Notes: generated from the letters alone by a model not told the origin. A DNA stretch of 64,000 nucleotides from Gerris lacustris (GCA_951217055.1 OX578279.1:72079131-72143130); one strand, 5' to 3'; shown: positions 45,787 through 59,089, counted from the first letter of the stretch. A program made the numbers and translations.

Positions 45787-45827
45787 CTGAAGATACTTCC
45801 AGCAGTGGAAGCGAAACGTCAGACGTC
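45787..45827 (+). ncRNA. Hammerhead-ribozyme-like core
   Basis: CTGAAGA (45787-45793) fits the conserved CUGANGA. Stem II is CTTCCA/TGGAAG with loop GCAG (45796-45811). GAAA is at 45813-45816. Stem III is ACGT/ACGT with loop CAG (45816-45826), followed by C at 45827 as the cleavage base. Stems II and III are therefore perfect. I do not see stem I: the bases before CTGAAGA do not pair with those after 45827. Activity is doubtful, but descent from a type I hammerhead is plausible. Confidence 0.45.
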
Positions 45828-45900
45828 AACCCCTTCGTAACGCGGATTTCACCAGAAAAACCAAGCATTTTGTTATATTTAAGAAGAGTTTAATAGCTGA

Positions 45901-46212
45901 TGTTCCTGAATAACAACATATATGGTTAAATTCTTATTTGAATAGACTACATTTTACAGTTGTTTAGTCAAAATCTTTCGTAGTATGATTTTTCGAACAA
46001 AACTTAATCGAATTCGGACCAGTTCTTTCGGATTAATGCGACTGCACAAACTACACACAGACAGTTTATAAAAATCACTTTCTTTGGACTCCACGATTTT
46101 AGATGTAACTTGAAACTTGTAAATACATCAAAACCTCAAAATCATTTTTTTTTTTTTTTTTTTTTTACTATGACAATACTTTTCTCTCTGTATCTAAACA
46201 AATACAGTCCGA
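45901..46212. other. Intergenic with poly(T) tract
   Basis: A T23 run at about 46145-46167, which could be the tail of a minus-strand retroposon, but no body is recognised. Confidence 0.5.
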
Positions 46213-46815
46213 CCCAAGAAAAAAATTATGTTTGGTGGATTTTTACGTTTACGCAAGTGCAGTTGCAACTATAAATCCAAATACAATGAAATTCATACGG
46301 GACCATAAAGAGCATAAACTGCAGAATTCCAGAAAATTTCATCGAAATGGCATGAAAATTGTGGAACTTATGCGTATGACAAGGATCTCACGTTTGGGCG
46401 TACGCAGTGGCTACGACTGATCCGATAATTGTGAAATTGAAATCGCATTATCATAATTTTGATCCTTAACTAACCTCTAAATTTGAGCGAAATCGGACCG
46501 TTACGACGGAAGAGAGAAATTGATGTTTGGAGGAAATTACGTTTACGCCTGCGCAGAGGCTACCTGATTATGGATGACCCGCGAGGTGACCATCTAGGGC
46601 CAAACCCTGGTAATCCTTCGAAATTGAATCGAACTTGGATAAAAATGGTTGAAGTTAGGCGTGTGGCAAGGATCCCTGGACAGAGACTGACAGACAGACA
46701 CGAAACTAAATGTGTTCAGGAAGGTCTAAAACGTAAAATTTGACTGGGAATTTTTATATTGGAGGGAAAGAATGTTCACCTACCAAAAGTAAACACAATG
46801 CTTTCGCTACTCTGG
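46213..46815 (+). mobile_element. Family K element, diverged relative of family C
   Basis: Two related halves (ATGTTTGG-x-GGA-x-TTTACGTTTACGC at about 46228 and 46523) precede a GACAGACAGACACGAAAC tract. The right end (GCTTTCGCTACTCTGGTAG, ACTCAGAAGCATAAT) follows the plan of the family C terminal hairpin. Frames of 62 and 86 codons show no domain. Confidence 0.5.
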
Positions 46816-47795
46816 TAGACTCAGAAGCATAATAAGCAGCAATAATAATTTTAATAAAGCTATAATACTTCAAGGGAGTTTTCAATCCAGCAACTACCAA
46901 AGCAAAAGTCTCCGCTTTTTAACTAAAAGGTTATTCCAGATGCTTTGAAAATTAATATTTTAATATAAAAAGTCACGGTGAAAAATAACCTTAGCTGTCA
47001 CATCTAACGTTCTAAATATACTAGGATAAAAATAAGAAAATTATAGGTCAAAGCAAAATAATATCACAGCGAATACTGATAAAACATAGGCTTATAACGT
47101 TGAAAATGCAAAATCGTATACCTCAAAGTGGGTAGTACAAAAGGTAAAACTATAACAAGACAAAAAATAAGGTGTGGTTGAGACAAAAATAAAATATGAA
47201 AGTAACTGATGTAAATATAAAAATACTCATGTAAGAGCTAACTTATACAAGCTGGTTAATGCTTAAACCTCATATAACCTTGTTTACAATTACTTTCCAA
47301 GATAAATAGAATTTTTATTTTTAAAAAAATAATGTATTCCTTAAAAATAAACATCTAGGAAAGAGATAAAATACTTTCCAGTATGAATAACATTCCGCAG
47401 GAGATGTTTCCTTTGTTTTAAGGTATAAAATAAACAAATTATGTTTATCTACTAGGAAAATATAAAAAGTACAGGGCTTCTACTCCCTAGAAGCCCAATA
47501 TCCTATCTTAGTAGATGAGAATGAGATTCTTATGTATCATGAGTCTAATTCAAGTAAAAGCCACTAAAAAAAAAAAATAATACTTTTTAATAGTGATGTG
47601 TCAATTTAGAATCACATTAGAAAAGCAGTATTAAAAAAAAATTGTTTTTATCCATGTTTTATTTTTAAATAGCTAATACACCTACTGGAAATGCCTTACG
47701 AGAAAGAGATAAAGAATATTTAATGAAAAAGAAAGAAATTTCTCAGGATAAAAAACATGATATAGTCATTTATTTCGTCGTAAAAAATACTAAAA
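46816..47795. other. Intergenic, no recognised feature
   Basis: AT-rich unique sequence. Nothing recognised. Confidence 0.5.
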
Positions 47796-48372
47796 TGCCT
47801 CATGAGACCAAAGAGTATAGAACAAAACTCGTGAAGAAAAACTAAACATCTTAAAAAGATTAACGAAGAGATAAAATGGCTCGTGAAGAAATAAAAAATG
47901 TTAAGTAAAGACAATGAATAGACAAAAAAAAGTTTCATAAATATTAACAAAGAGATAAAATGGCTCGTGAAGACAAGATAAATGTTAAATAAAGACAAGG
48001 AATAAACAAAAAAAGTTTCATAAAGATTAACAAAAAGATAAAATGGCTCGTGAAGACAAGATAAATGTTAAATAAAGACAAGAAATAAACAAAAAAAAGT
48101 TTCATAAAGATTAACAAAGAGATAAAATGGCTCGTAAAGACAAGATAAATGTTAAATAAAGACAAGGAATAAACAAAAAAAGTTTCATATAGATTAACAA
48201 AAAGATAAAATGGCTCGTGAAGACAAGATAAATGTTAAATAAAGACAAGAAATAAACAAAAAAAGTTTCATAAAGATTAACAAATAGATAAAATGGCTCG
48301 TGAGGACAAGAAAAATATAAAGTTAAGACTAGATAAAGAAAATTATAAAGAAGTAGATAGTGAAGAATAGAT
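47796..48372. repeat. 83/84-bp minisatellite, about 6 copies
   Basis: ATGGCTCGT recurs with TGGC at 47877, 47961, 48044, 48128, 48211 and 48294, a period alternating 84 and 83. The unit contains AAAGTTTCATAAAGATTAAC and AGATAAATGTTAAATAAAGAC. Minus-strand frames across it are artefacts. Confidence 0.95.
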
Positions 48373-48391
48373 AATAAAGATTAAGAAGGAT

Positions 48392-48394
<3 letters not shown>

Positions 48395-48453
<59 letters not shown>
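48395..48453. repeat. (TA)n microsatellite
   Basis: About 29 TA units directly after the 83-bp array. Confidence 0.97.
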
Positions 48454-48458
<5 letters not shown>

Positions 48459-48943
48459 AAAAGTATATAAAAATATCGAATTACATCACTATAATTGTCG
48501 CCCAACAATAAATAGAATGTCTAACGTTAATTCGTGAATACAAAATAAGCTCAAAAATTAAAGGCTTCTTTTTTAGTTTAAAGATAAAAAACAATTAAAA
48601 TTCTTGGCCTGCCTTCCCCCTCCCCGGGTCATTCTCCAACCAAAACTTCCCTTTATTTTAAGCAAAGGACAAACTTTAACATTTTTTATTCACTGAAAAC
48701 ACTTCTAAACTTTATTGATAAGAACAAGAAGAAATATTGAGGAAAATAAAGTAAATTAAAAAAAAATGTTATGCAGTAGTGTGCACTAGCATGTGGCGCA
48801 TGTTGAAGGCATGATTTCATCGCAAAATATTGAGTAATACTAAAGTTATAAACAATTTAAAAAAAAAAAAAAAACTTTATAACATTTTTTTTTTATAACA
48901 ATAACAGATATTAATATTTAACATCAAAACAATAAAAAATAGT
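48454..48943. other. Intergenic, no recognised feature
   Basis: Small A and T homopolymers (about 48860-48890). Otherwise nothing recognised. Confidence 0.5.
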
Positions 48944-49080
48944 CTACCAATTAGTGTGGCACATAGCTTCCTCGCATCCTATCATGTACTTTATTTTTAT
49001 ATTAACATTATTGTTATATTACTTTATTGTTATATTGTGTAAAAACTATTAATAGTTTTAACGATCTTTAACACTTTATA
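48944..49080 (+). mobile_element. Short family C-related element, copy C9
   Basis: Same layout as C4 (15177-15321): CTACCAATTAGTGTGGCACA at the left, then TTATATTACTTTATTGTTAT and ACTATTAATAGTTTTAACG at the right. Confidence 0.65.
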
Positions 49081-49198
49081 GCGGTATCGCTGTTGGTTTT
49101 ACTAAAAAATTGTATTTGAAAAAAATGTTTGTCTCAAAGAATAGACAAATTTAGATTATTTTTCAGACCCAAAATTCCAATTTTAAATTTGAAGCTTA

Positions 49199-49504
49199 CG
49201 TTTACGCGAGCGTTGCTCGTGAACGCTTGGACGGATAACGTTGTCCAACGAACTCGTACTGGGCATTGGTAAAATAAACATTTCTACCAATTTTCATCAA
49301 AATCGGTCGACATTTACTCAAGTTATCGTTACTTGTTTCATAATTCGCGGACACACAAACAGACAGACACGAGACCAAAAATGGTCCCTGATGTCTGAAA
49401 CGGATTACTGTCTTGGAATTTTTAAAATCGGAGACATAAAAGTTTTTCGTTCTTTAAAGTGAACACAATGCTTCCGTTACCTTCGGTAAGCTCGTAAGCA
49501 AAAT
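49199..49504 (+). mobile_element. Chimeric C/K-type element, copy C10
   Basis: The left part (ACGTTTACGCGAGCGTTGC) is like family K. The right part (CAGACAGACACGAGACC through CTTCGGTAAGCTCGTAAGCAAAA) is family C. It links the two families and supports common descent or recombination. Confidence 0.55.
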
Positions 49505-49665
49505 AGTCTGCCAATTCGTGGCCCAAGGCTTTCTCACTTTGATTTCGTATATTTTAATGATTTTATGCTTTGTCAAATTTATTTAATTTCCCCCGATTTC
49601 TATATCTGTTAAAATTTTTTTTTATTTTTTACCTAAATATAAGTATCAATTTAGCAAAAATTTCT
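49505..49665 (+). mobile_element. Family C left-end fragment, copy C11
   Basis: It begins TAGTCTGCCAATTCGTGGC immediately after the GCAAAA end of C10, giving an exact end-to-start junction that fixes the family termini. It decays by about 49665. Confidence 0.65.
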
Positions 49666-50055
49666 CTTGAATTAAAAAGAAAAAAAAATAACTTAGGATT
49701 ATATTTCAATTTAATTTTCTTTACTTTATAATTTATTTCCTTTACAATAATATTTTATTTACAATTATACTTCTTTGCTAATTGGTTGCGGGGGAGAAAT
49801 CAATTAGCCGTATTTAAAGAGTTTATAAAAATCACAAGTAGGTTTCCTTTCATAAACTTTTTTTTCATTACTTAAGTTAAACTAGCAATTAATCTGGTTA
49901 ATAATTTAACAAGGAAAATTAAGTTAGAGAGGGGGATTTATTTATGGATATAAATCAATTAAAATTAACTTTAAAAAACAAATAGTGAAGTGTTATATAA
50001 TAGTCTTGACTTTTTATAGCATTGTTTCAAATTTGGAAAGAGCGAAAGAACCTGC
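49666..50055. other. Intergenic, no recognised feature
   Basis: AT-rich. Nothing recognised. Confidence 0.5.
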
Positions 50056-50059
50056 ATAT

Positions 50060-51260
<1,201 letters not shown>

Positions 51261-51726
51261 ATTTGTGGGGAGCTTGCGGCAACATGTTTCGGTGAATCTC
51301 GACTTGTTTCGTGAACTCGTCCACATTCCGCATTACACATGCTCAAACAATACATACTCGTCTCACAAATGTGGTCGAGGCTTTATATTTTCGAGTCTTG
51401 GTCGAAAATAGAAGTCCGAGTATAGAAGTACCGGGTAGTGATGGTTGAAATATAAATAACCAGCTGGATTCCTGAGCTTCACTGCGGTTTCAGTAATTAA
51501 ACGCTTTTAATTAACTTAGCTTTCGGATTTTCGACAGGGAAAAATCTTTTAATCTTTATTTGACCCACTTCCCGACTACCTAGAAAGCTTAAGCTTGCAC
51601 AATACAATGATCAGTCATTACTTTATCCAAATAGTTTGTATTTTGCCGATAAATGAATAAATTTTCGAGAAGTGGTGATAATGTTAAATGTGCATATACT
51701 GTGATCGCTCACAGTACTGTGGCTGC
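51261..51726. other. Intergenic; one weak shared repeat
   Basis: CACTTCCCGACTACCTAGAAAGC at about 51568 resembles 22538-22563. Otherwise unremarkable. Confidence 0.45.
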
Positions 51727-52010
51727 TCGTAGTAGTAAGGTCCTAGAACTAGTACTAGACGGAGGACGGACCACTTGTTCCAACCAAGCATTTAGGCCCA
51801 TTTTACTATCCCCATGGTAGAGAGTTCCAGCCACTTCACACATCATACCTCTGTACAATGTACCGCCGAAGCGAGTATGATGTGTTCATTAGTGAGCCAT
51901 ATAAATCAGAGCATCACGGCTAGGGATTGAACCCACGACCTTGATTCGCCTCTATTCATTGATAGCTGGGCTAGTGCCTAGAGCACCTCGTTCACGCTGG
52001 CTACTATAGT
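51727..52010 (-). mobile_element. tRNA-derived SINE, copy S2
   Basis: Minus-strand copy of the S1 family. On that strand the head reads AGCCAGCGTGAACGAGGTGC (degraded A box) and TCGTGGGTTCAATCCC (B box). The body has CTCGCTTCGGCGGTACA and CTGGAACTCTCTACCA, with a (TAC)n-like tail (GTAGTAGTAAGG on the plus strand). It lacks the internal 103-bp duplication of S1. No clear target duplication. Confidence 0.8.
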
Positions 52011-52248
52011 TGTTTATGACATTATGTGGTATGGGAACTTCTAAATTTAAAGATTTTGTTCAATTGTTCTTAAAATGACAAATTTTGCAATATAAGTCAC
52101 CACAACCTTGAATCAATAGAGCAGACAGTAAACATAATTTCTTAGCAATCACCTAATAGAACCTAGAAACAAATTTTAATGGTCATAGGTCTAGTGGATT
52201 CTAAAGATACCGTTACGATTCAATCAGTTAATGGGATTATATAAATAT

Positions 52249-53473
52249 TAGAGGTGGGTCAAAAATAACGTAACAGTTAAAAATAACCTGTTATGGTAAG
52301 GTAATCGTTACTCAGATAACCTAATATTGAAAAATACCTGTTATCGAGTAACTCTAGTGTAATTCATAAATATTCCGACTGGCGGCAGCGATTGGTACTA
52401 TAGTACAGCTATAGTTTAGTTCATAAGTATTACGCCTGGCGGCGGCGGCACTGCTCTCTGTTCCTACGACGCGTTATATTATAACTTTAACGGAACGGGA
52501 ACGGTATCAATAACAACTGAGGTATTAGATTTCCATGAAGCGTTATGTTATAACTTTAATGGAACGGTAACGGTATCAATAACTCCTGAGGTATAAGGTT
52601 TTAATGAAGCGTTATATTATAACTTTAACTCTTCATTACGTAACATTATCAATTCAGTTCTGTTCTTCATTTCCGTTACCATTCCCTCTACTGTTAAGTT
52701 ATGTTATTTCCATTTAAATAATGGTATTACAAAAAAAAAACGGCAAAGATTTGGAAGCTTGTTGGTAAGGTAGAGGAAGTCGGTTGGGACCTTACTTGGA
52801 GCCGTCATCCCTTCCTCTGCCGTTAGTAGTTTTGCTATTAGTAAAAGTGTCACTGCCGTGGGCCCTTTGGCTGACTTTTAAGGTAACACCTCAGATCCAG
52901 GTTTACGCTTCGGCCCCGGCCCCACTTTTCATACGTAACTAACATACGTTTTATCTCCGGTTCTACTGAACCGATTTTCCTCAAACAACTTTTATTATAA
53001 TTATATTACACGTCTCTATAGAACTTCATCGCCGCAACTATTTTAGACTCATACTAGTTACACGCTTTTATCGGCCTCAGTAAGGGCGCCTGATTATGGT
53101 TTATTTTGCTAGTTAAATCCTTGTTAAGGCCCGAGAATTTTAAATAGATTAGATCTTTTCAGCGATCCTACTCATCAGATTTCAATGTATTAATATTTGT
53201 ATTATAGCTAAGTACCAATTTTTTAGAATCTTCAAGCTAAGTAAATATCTTTACTATAAAATTAGTAGAAATTCAATCTGTGTAGTAGTTCTTAATAATA
53301 ATAATATAAAGCAAAAAAATATTTAAATATTTAAGTAATTATCATCCTTAAATTCATTATTCGACATTTTTTCTCATCGAGACGGATTGAGAACCAATTA
53401 AGTAACCTGTTATCGTTCGAAAACGGGTACGTGATAACCAGTTACGTCAAATAACGGTTATTACCTATCTCTA
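52249..53473. mobile_element. Non-autonomous hAT element with 8-bp target duplication
   Basis: Ends TAGAGGTGGGT and ACCTATCTCTA are imperfect TIRs of hAT type, flanked by the perfect 8-bp duplication ATAAATAT at 52241-52248 and 53474-53481. Subterminal repeats around GTTATC, GTTACG and AACCTGTTAT occur at both ends. Inside is a 69-bp tandem repeat (GCGTTAT at 52471, 52540 and 52609) and a GC-rich GGCGGCGGCGGC patch. No transposase frame. Confidence 0.8.
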
Positions 53474-53481
53474 ATAAATAT

Positions 53482-53805
53482 ATAGATTATGCTAAAACTG
53501 ATTATAGCCAGAGATAGATCAGTTCAGCAGAAGTTTTACATTTTATCATTGATGTAGATAATGAATACATAATACATCCAAATCAGCCACTGGCTTTGAT
53601 GGATAACATAAAAAGTGTTTTAAACTTAGCATGCGAAAAAAATTTAAGATATTAAAAAAAAACCTAGGATAAATAATGCATAGCCGAGGACTGTAAATTT
53701 AAAAAAGACTATTCATTTTGAATAGAAATATAAATTTGTCATGAGCACAGTTTAAATATATATAAGAAAATAAATACATATTATACTCCTCACACACTCT
53801 CACAC
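53482..53805. other. Intergenic, no recognised feature
   Basis: AT-rich. Nothing recognised. Confidence 0.5.
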
Positions 53806-53807
53806 AA

Positions 53808-53933
<126 letters not shown>

Positions 53934-54686
53934 AATATTTAAATTAATCGAAGTGTAAAAAAATCTAATTATGAGGGCTATTAATATGCTATTTTCATAA
54001 GGACCAACTCTAAACTTTTTATTAAGAAAAAAAAAATTCAAATAAACCATTAACATACATTTCATGTCTTAACTAATCAAGATAAAACATGTAAATATGA
54101 GGAAATATGTAAATTATTTCTCACTAATAAAAGGATATAAATGTATTTTAAAAGGAAATCATGTTCGCGTGATTTTCGTTTTTTACTTTTAGTATTTCAT
54201 TTAGTATTTTTTTTTTTAATTGCTCTTTAGTATTTCTTTTTATATTATTAATTTTTATTTTTTATTTTCTAGAATAAAAATGTTATAATAGTTATAGGGA
54301 AGGTAAATAATATTCAATCTTTCTTTTTTTTTCATAATAATAATTATTAAGAAATAATACAATACAGCTTAATTAACACTCAAAGCTGTAGCTCAGTAAA
54401 AAAAGTATTTATTTTATAATAAAATATTTTCTAAATCTCTTTATTTATTTTTATTTAACTTAGGAATTGTTTCAATTTTTATCTTAACATAAAAAAGTAC
54501 AATTTTATTTAGCTTTTATGCCACTACAAGTTTTAACCCTAAACTTGTGGGTTTAATTTACTATAGTCCTTTTCTTTCTACTTTATTGAAATGTAGTAAA
54601 AAAAAGGAAAATAATATACGTTATAAAATTCTTTAAAAAGAAAAATGTTTTTTAAGCATGTTTATAAGAAAGATTAATAGTCCTTT

Positions 54687-54722
<36 letters not shown>

Positions 54723-54984
54723 AACATAAGAACATCTAGATGGTGTTGAAATGCTATTTGTTTTAAAATGTAAATAAAATATTGTTTAGAGAAAATACGG
54801 TAATACATATTTATTTATTTATTATTAGTAATAAACTTATTTTTTTACAGAACAATATTCCATGATTTTAAAAAAAGGAAGAGTATATATTTCTATGAGA
54901 TGAATAACGCAAGTTACGAAACGCAAGTTCTATTCCCAATATTAGGTAAAGAATTATTTTTGAAGGCCGATTCTATCCACGCTT
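53934..54984. other. Intergenic; poly(A) tract at 54690-54720
   Basis: Very AT-rich. The A31 run has no recognisable retroposon body upstream. Confidence 0.5.
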
Positions 54985-55368
54985 TAGATTTAGAAGAGCT
55001 TTAAACCAGCGGCTATGTGCGGGCTACTTTCGACAAACCATCGAAATTTTATTAAATTCACATGTGTACTTTTGAAGATATAGGTGCAAAAAAAGTTATG
55101 TTTGTGCGCACGTGGAAGAGAAACAAATGGGTGTAGAAAGATGAAATTTATATAGGACTAACAATTGCTAATTGACTTACCATCCAAATTTCATTAAAAT
55201 CGGACGAGTAGTTTTTAAGATATATTGGTACACCATAATTGAGCGACAAACCGGCAGACAGACACGGAATTGAACATTTTTCCTGACATCAAAACCGGAG
55301 ATTGGAATTTTTAAAATCGGTGACATACAATTTTTCTGTTACATTCATTAAGCTCGGAAGCAAAATGA
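54985..55368 (+). mobile_element. Family C element, copy C12 (5' truncated)
   Basis: It enters the family at AGAGCTTTAAACCAGCGGCT, keeps AAATTTCATTAAAATCGGAC and GGCAGACAGACACGG, and ends AAGCTCGGAAGCAAAA. The inner part of the hairpin is deleted. Confidence 0.65.
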
Positions 55369-55984
55369 CAAATATCTGATTGATTTGATTAAGCATTCCT
55401 CTGCAAATCGTAATTAACTTGAATTATCATGAAATTGTCCCAATGTATAGGATCCAAGAGTCAAGAGTTAGTTTTATAAATATCCATCAGTTGATAAATT
55501 TCCCTCAGACCACTCCATAATTAAATTGAAAACGATGAAACAAAACAAAATAGACGATGGAGCCTGGAGGATTGAGTGCGAAAGAAAACCCACGAAACTG
55601 TTCAAATGTGGAGCGAAAAATTTTTCTTTTTTGTCAAAAAAAACTAATAAGAGGTGGTTCTGCACGAGGGGTCGCAGTGAATCCCGAACAAATCATTAGA
55701 GCAAGGACCTATGTAAAGGTCGGCTCGCAGATGTATATATGGGTCTGGAAAAAAAGGGAGACTTTAAATAGAAGGAAAGTTCAACTCATTTTAGATTCTT
55801 TCTTTAGACTTAAGATAGATAAATACTCGTATTTAAGAAGAAAATTCTATTCTTGCTTCAGATAGATAAACAAGGCAAATAATTTGGATGACAAGTTCTT
55901 TCCACGCTTCAGATATGATAAAATTAAACACATAGTATTCATAACGATTCTAATTAATCTACTTTTAACATTGTTATATATCTG
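55369..55984. other. Intergenic; unrecognised 102-codon frame
   Basis: The plus-strand frame 55557-55865 starts MEPGGLSAKENPRNCSN. It is basic, has no motif I recognise and no homologue in the window. It lies between two family C copies. Chance is the likeliest explanation. Confidence 0.35.
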
Positions 55985-56476
55985 CCAATTAGTTTTTTAA
56001 ATCCATCAAAATTGTTTTGATTTTTTACATGTTTTAAAGTATCAATTTAGCAAAATTTAAAGAGCCCAGACGGTTGATATTAATCTGGGGCTATCTGCGG
56101 GATACTTTCGACGAACCGTCAAAATTTCATAAAAATCAGACATGTACATGTACATTAGAATATATAGGTGTAAATAAATGTATGTTAGTGCGCATGTGGA
56201 AGAGAAACAAATGGGCGCATAAGGTTGAAACTTATATATGTCCAATAATAGGCTAATTATGACCTACCATCCAAATTTCAATAAAGTCAGACGAGTAGTT
56301 TTTAAGATATGTTGATTCGCAAAAATTGAACGACAGAGAGACAAAGAGACACGGAACCGAAAATGGTCCCTGATGTCTGAAACGGATTTCTATCTTGGAG
56401 GTTTTAAAATTGGAGACATTTTTCGTTCATCAGAACGATCACATAGCTTCTGTAAACTTCGTTAAGCTCGGAATCA
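55985..56476 (+). mobile_element. Family C element, copy C13
   Basis: Left end CTGCCAATTAGTTTTTTAAA (deleted after about 15 nt), then the standard middle (GGCGCATAAGGTTGAAAC) and the right end GCTCGGAATCAA. The retroelement fragment RT2 begins within about 10 nt. Confidence 0.7.
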
Positions 56477-56486
56477 ATAAGCAGAG

Positions 56487-57164
56487 CATCAAATGTTATG
56501 TAATGTGTTTACAAAGTCTCACAAATCATCCAGAACTGCTTCCGACCATGTACAACAACATTTCTCACTCCTAGAAACATGGCTAAACAAATGGAGGATT
56601 AAAATTAACGAGAATTAAAGTATCCATGTAACATTCAGTTTAAGACACGGCAACTGCGAACCTGTATTCCTAAACCAAACTCCTATTCCTCACTCTAGCA
56701 CTGTCCGCTACCTCGGGTTACACCTGGATCGGCGTCTAACATGGGCACACCACACAAAACTCAAACGACAAGACTGCAACAGACGTTACAAACTTTTATA
56801 CAGACTCCTACACCATTATACATCGAAACTCAACATGCATAACAAATTACTCATTTATAACACTATAATTAAGCCCATATGGTCATACGGCATTGAACTT
56901 TGGGGTTGCACCAAGCGTTCCAACTCCTATCGTATCCAAACCATCCAGTCTAAAATCCTAAGAAGAATAACCAATGCTCCTTTCTATGTCTCCAACCTTA
57001 TCCACCACAGAGACCTTAAAGTCCCTTTTATCCGAGACCTAGCCTCCTCCCGATACAAAAGCTTCCATGACTCCATATCCCACCATCCTAATCCTTTAGT
57101 CCAAAACCTATCATCTCCTCGACGCCTAAAGAGGCAGTGGCCGCGTGACTTATTAAACAACTAA
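56487..57164 (+). pseudogene. Reverse transcriptase C-terminal fragment (jockey clade), RT2
   Basis: An open frame beginning near QMLCNVFTKSHKSSRTASD reads HFSLLETWLNKWRIKINEN, a TAA at about 56616 (where Lys is expected), then SIHVTFSLRHGNCEP, RYLGLHLDRRLTWA, IKPIWSYGIELWGCTKRSN and NLIHHRDLKVPF, stopping at 57162-57164. It matches the same region of the 43339-44196 protein (WRIKLNETKS, KYLGMTLDTKLKW, PIWTYGIQLWGCTKKTN, HRDLQV) but is clearly a different lineage and uses more C-ending codons. The catalytic motifs lie upstream and are missing. One nonsense change in the visible part. Confidence 0.88.
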
Positions 57165-57352
57165 CATGTAACTAATTCAAAAAGAAAAAAAAAGAAAAAT
57201 TAAGTTATTCGATATTATGAGTACTATGATGGATAACTTCTCATCTCATGTCACATCACAAGTCACTGTAAATATTCTGAACATATCTGTATTGCTTACA
57301 ACATGTACTAATGTAGTCGCAATAATCTAATAAACGAAAAGAAAAAAAAGGT
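57165..57352 (+). other. 3' untranslated region and A-rich tail of RT2
   Basis: After the stop come AAAAAGAAAAAAAAAG (about 57178), a CTCATGTCACATCACAAG block and an A-rich end (AACGAAAAGAAAAAAAAGG) at about 57335-57350, the likely 3' end of the insertion. Confidence 0.55.
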
Positions 57353-59089
57353 TTACATAGTATAATGATTACAAGTGTGAACTAGTCTAGCCAGTTATAG
57401 TTCGAGTGCCGAGAACCATATCCTGGTCCGCTTAAAATGTGATTAGAGTACACAATTTGAATAATAAGGATTTAAATAATTATGTACCAAGCTGAGCACC
57501 TAATGAATTGCCAAAGATACATTTGATCAAAAAACCCGGTTTTTTTTAGGGTGTACGCAATTCTAAACAGTTTTAACCACAAGTATACTTCGAGAATAAA
57601 AGTCTCTCTATCAAGACATTCCCCTGTATAGGATTGCATGATTGTTAACAATATTTTTATGTATGAAGCATTGTAACATATATGCCTTTCTAAAGCCACA
57701 TTAAACATTTTAAGGTCTAAAAAAAAAAGTAAGAGAGAAGAGCTTATAAACAAGAAAGTGGTATTAGAAAATTTGGATGAATTGCGTGCAACAGACTTTC
57801 CAATTATAAAAATATTACTTTAAGCTTTTTAACTCTAAAAGCAATTATAAAAGCTCTGATAGCTATTTAAATCAACTAACTTATTATCAAACTCAAATAG
57901 TTTTTGACTCAAGTAGCAATTATATGTAAATAAAATTTTAAAGAATAAATTAGCATTTCAGAAAAAATACTTTTAAACTTCCATCAAAGTAAAAATGTTT
58001 AATAACATTTTTACTTCAAGATAAAACTAACATTTTATAAGCTTGATAACTTAATGAAACAATAATTCATTCAAATTTATTAGTGCTTATATTAAAGGTG
58101 GAAGGTCAGTGGAAATGTTTTTAAAATTTTGTTTATGTTACCGAAATATTAAATTAGCATATTCTCATAGTGTGAGAACAGTTACGTAATACAACATTAA
58201 TGGAACATATTTATTGGTTAAATTTCTAGATGTCTTAAACAAACATTTTTCAATGTTTTTTCATAAAGTTGAGAAAATCAGTATAAATTTGTCTAATTGA
58301 TAATATAGTAGATATGGTTATTACGGTGTAAAATTATGAAACATTTTGATTACCATTTGGTCCGCAAGGAGCTCTGATATCATTTTATATAAAATTTAGA
58401 ACTTCTATCGGCGAAATATAGAACTAAAATTAATGCAAGTGAAAACCAATCTACCTCCTTTTACATTCTAACTTCCTGGCACGATAATTAAAATAGTCAA
58501 ATTTTTAATGTTGGTTTTTGCATGATTGAAATTTCTTCTGTACCCCAAAGCTAAAAAAATCCATGTAAAAAGTTACTAATATTACTTTCGTTTTAATAAC
58601 GATAAATGCAATTAGCTGGTAAAAAACTCAACATAATTTACTCTTTCTACTTTAAACATACAATAAAATTACAATCATTTTATGCCAAATGAAATTTATT
58701 TCAAAGGCAATAAGCCTAAAAAAAGAAAAAAAAAAACTCTGAAACTCGTTTGTAATTAGAATCTTTGAAAGAACACAAGTCTGTGTCATGGAGAGTTACT
58801 TGTTTTAGCGGACGTTATTGTGCTTCTGGGTTGGGATGTTATAAAGAAGCTATTTCAATTAGATTTTTCCACGAAAAAGATTTGCAAGTCTCAGGGCTAA
58901 TTGAGTTGGATAAATACATGAGCTCTAAAAAGCTGTTTTAATTGGATTTTTTTTGTTTTTGTGAATTATTAATTATCGTTTAAGCACTTGAGATGGTATC
59001 ACACATAAGTGAAATAGATTTTTGTAAAATTTTATTTTTATTATTTTTTAACACAAGCATTGTGAGCGATCTAAAGAACGAATCTTAAA
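57353..59089. other. Intergenic, no recognised feature
   Basis: The longest stretch without any repeat shared in this window. A 93-codon minus frame (57472-57753) has no domain. Confidence 0.5.

Larger units (their letters stand above)
45060..45900 (+). mobile_element. Penelope-like element fragment with inverted ends (tentative)
   Basis: ACGCGGATTTCACCAGAAAA at about 45839 faces TCTGGTGAAATCCGCGT at about 45133, and GCGAAACGTC / GACGTTTCCG pair similarly, so the ends are inverted copies. The right half carries a TATA/initiator-like pair and a hammerhead-like core. These features, and the CTGAAGA…GCGAAACGTC wording, are typical of terminal repeats of Penelope-like elements as I know them. 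No reverse transcriptase or GIY-YIG sequence is present, so it is a terminal fragment or a non-autonomous derivative. Confidence 0.45.

Noticed and set aside
47720..48165. Hydrophobic membrane protein on the minus strand
   Set aside because: Generated by the 83/84-bp tandem repeat; the Phe/Leu richness reflects the A-rich plus strand.
55557..55865. Small host protein of 102 residues
   Set aside because: No recognisable motif and no supporting start context, and it lies between repeats; kept only as a note.
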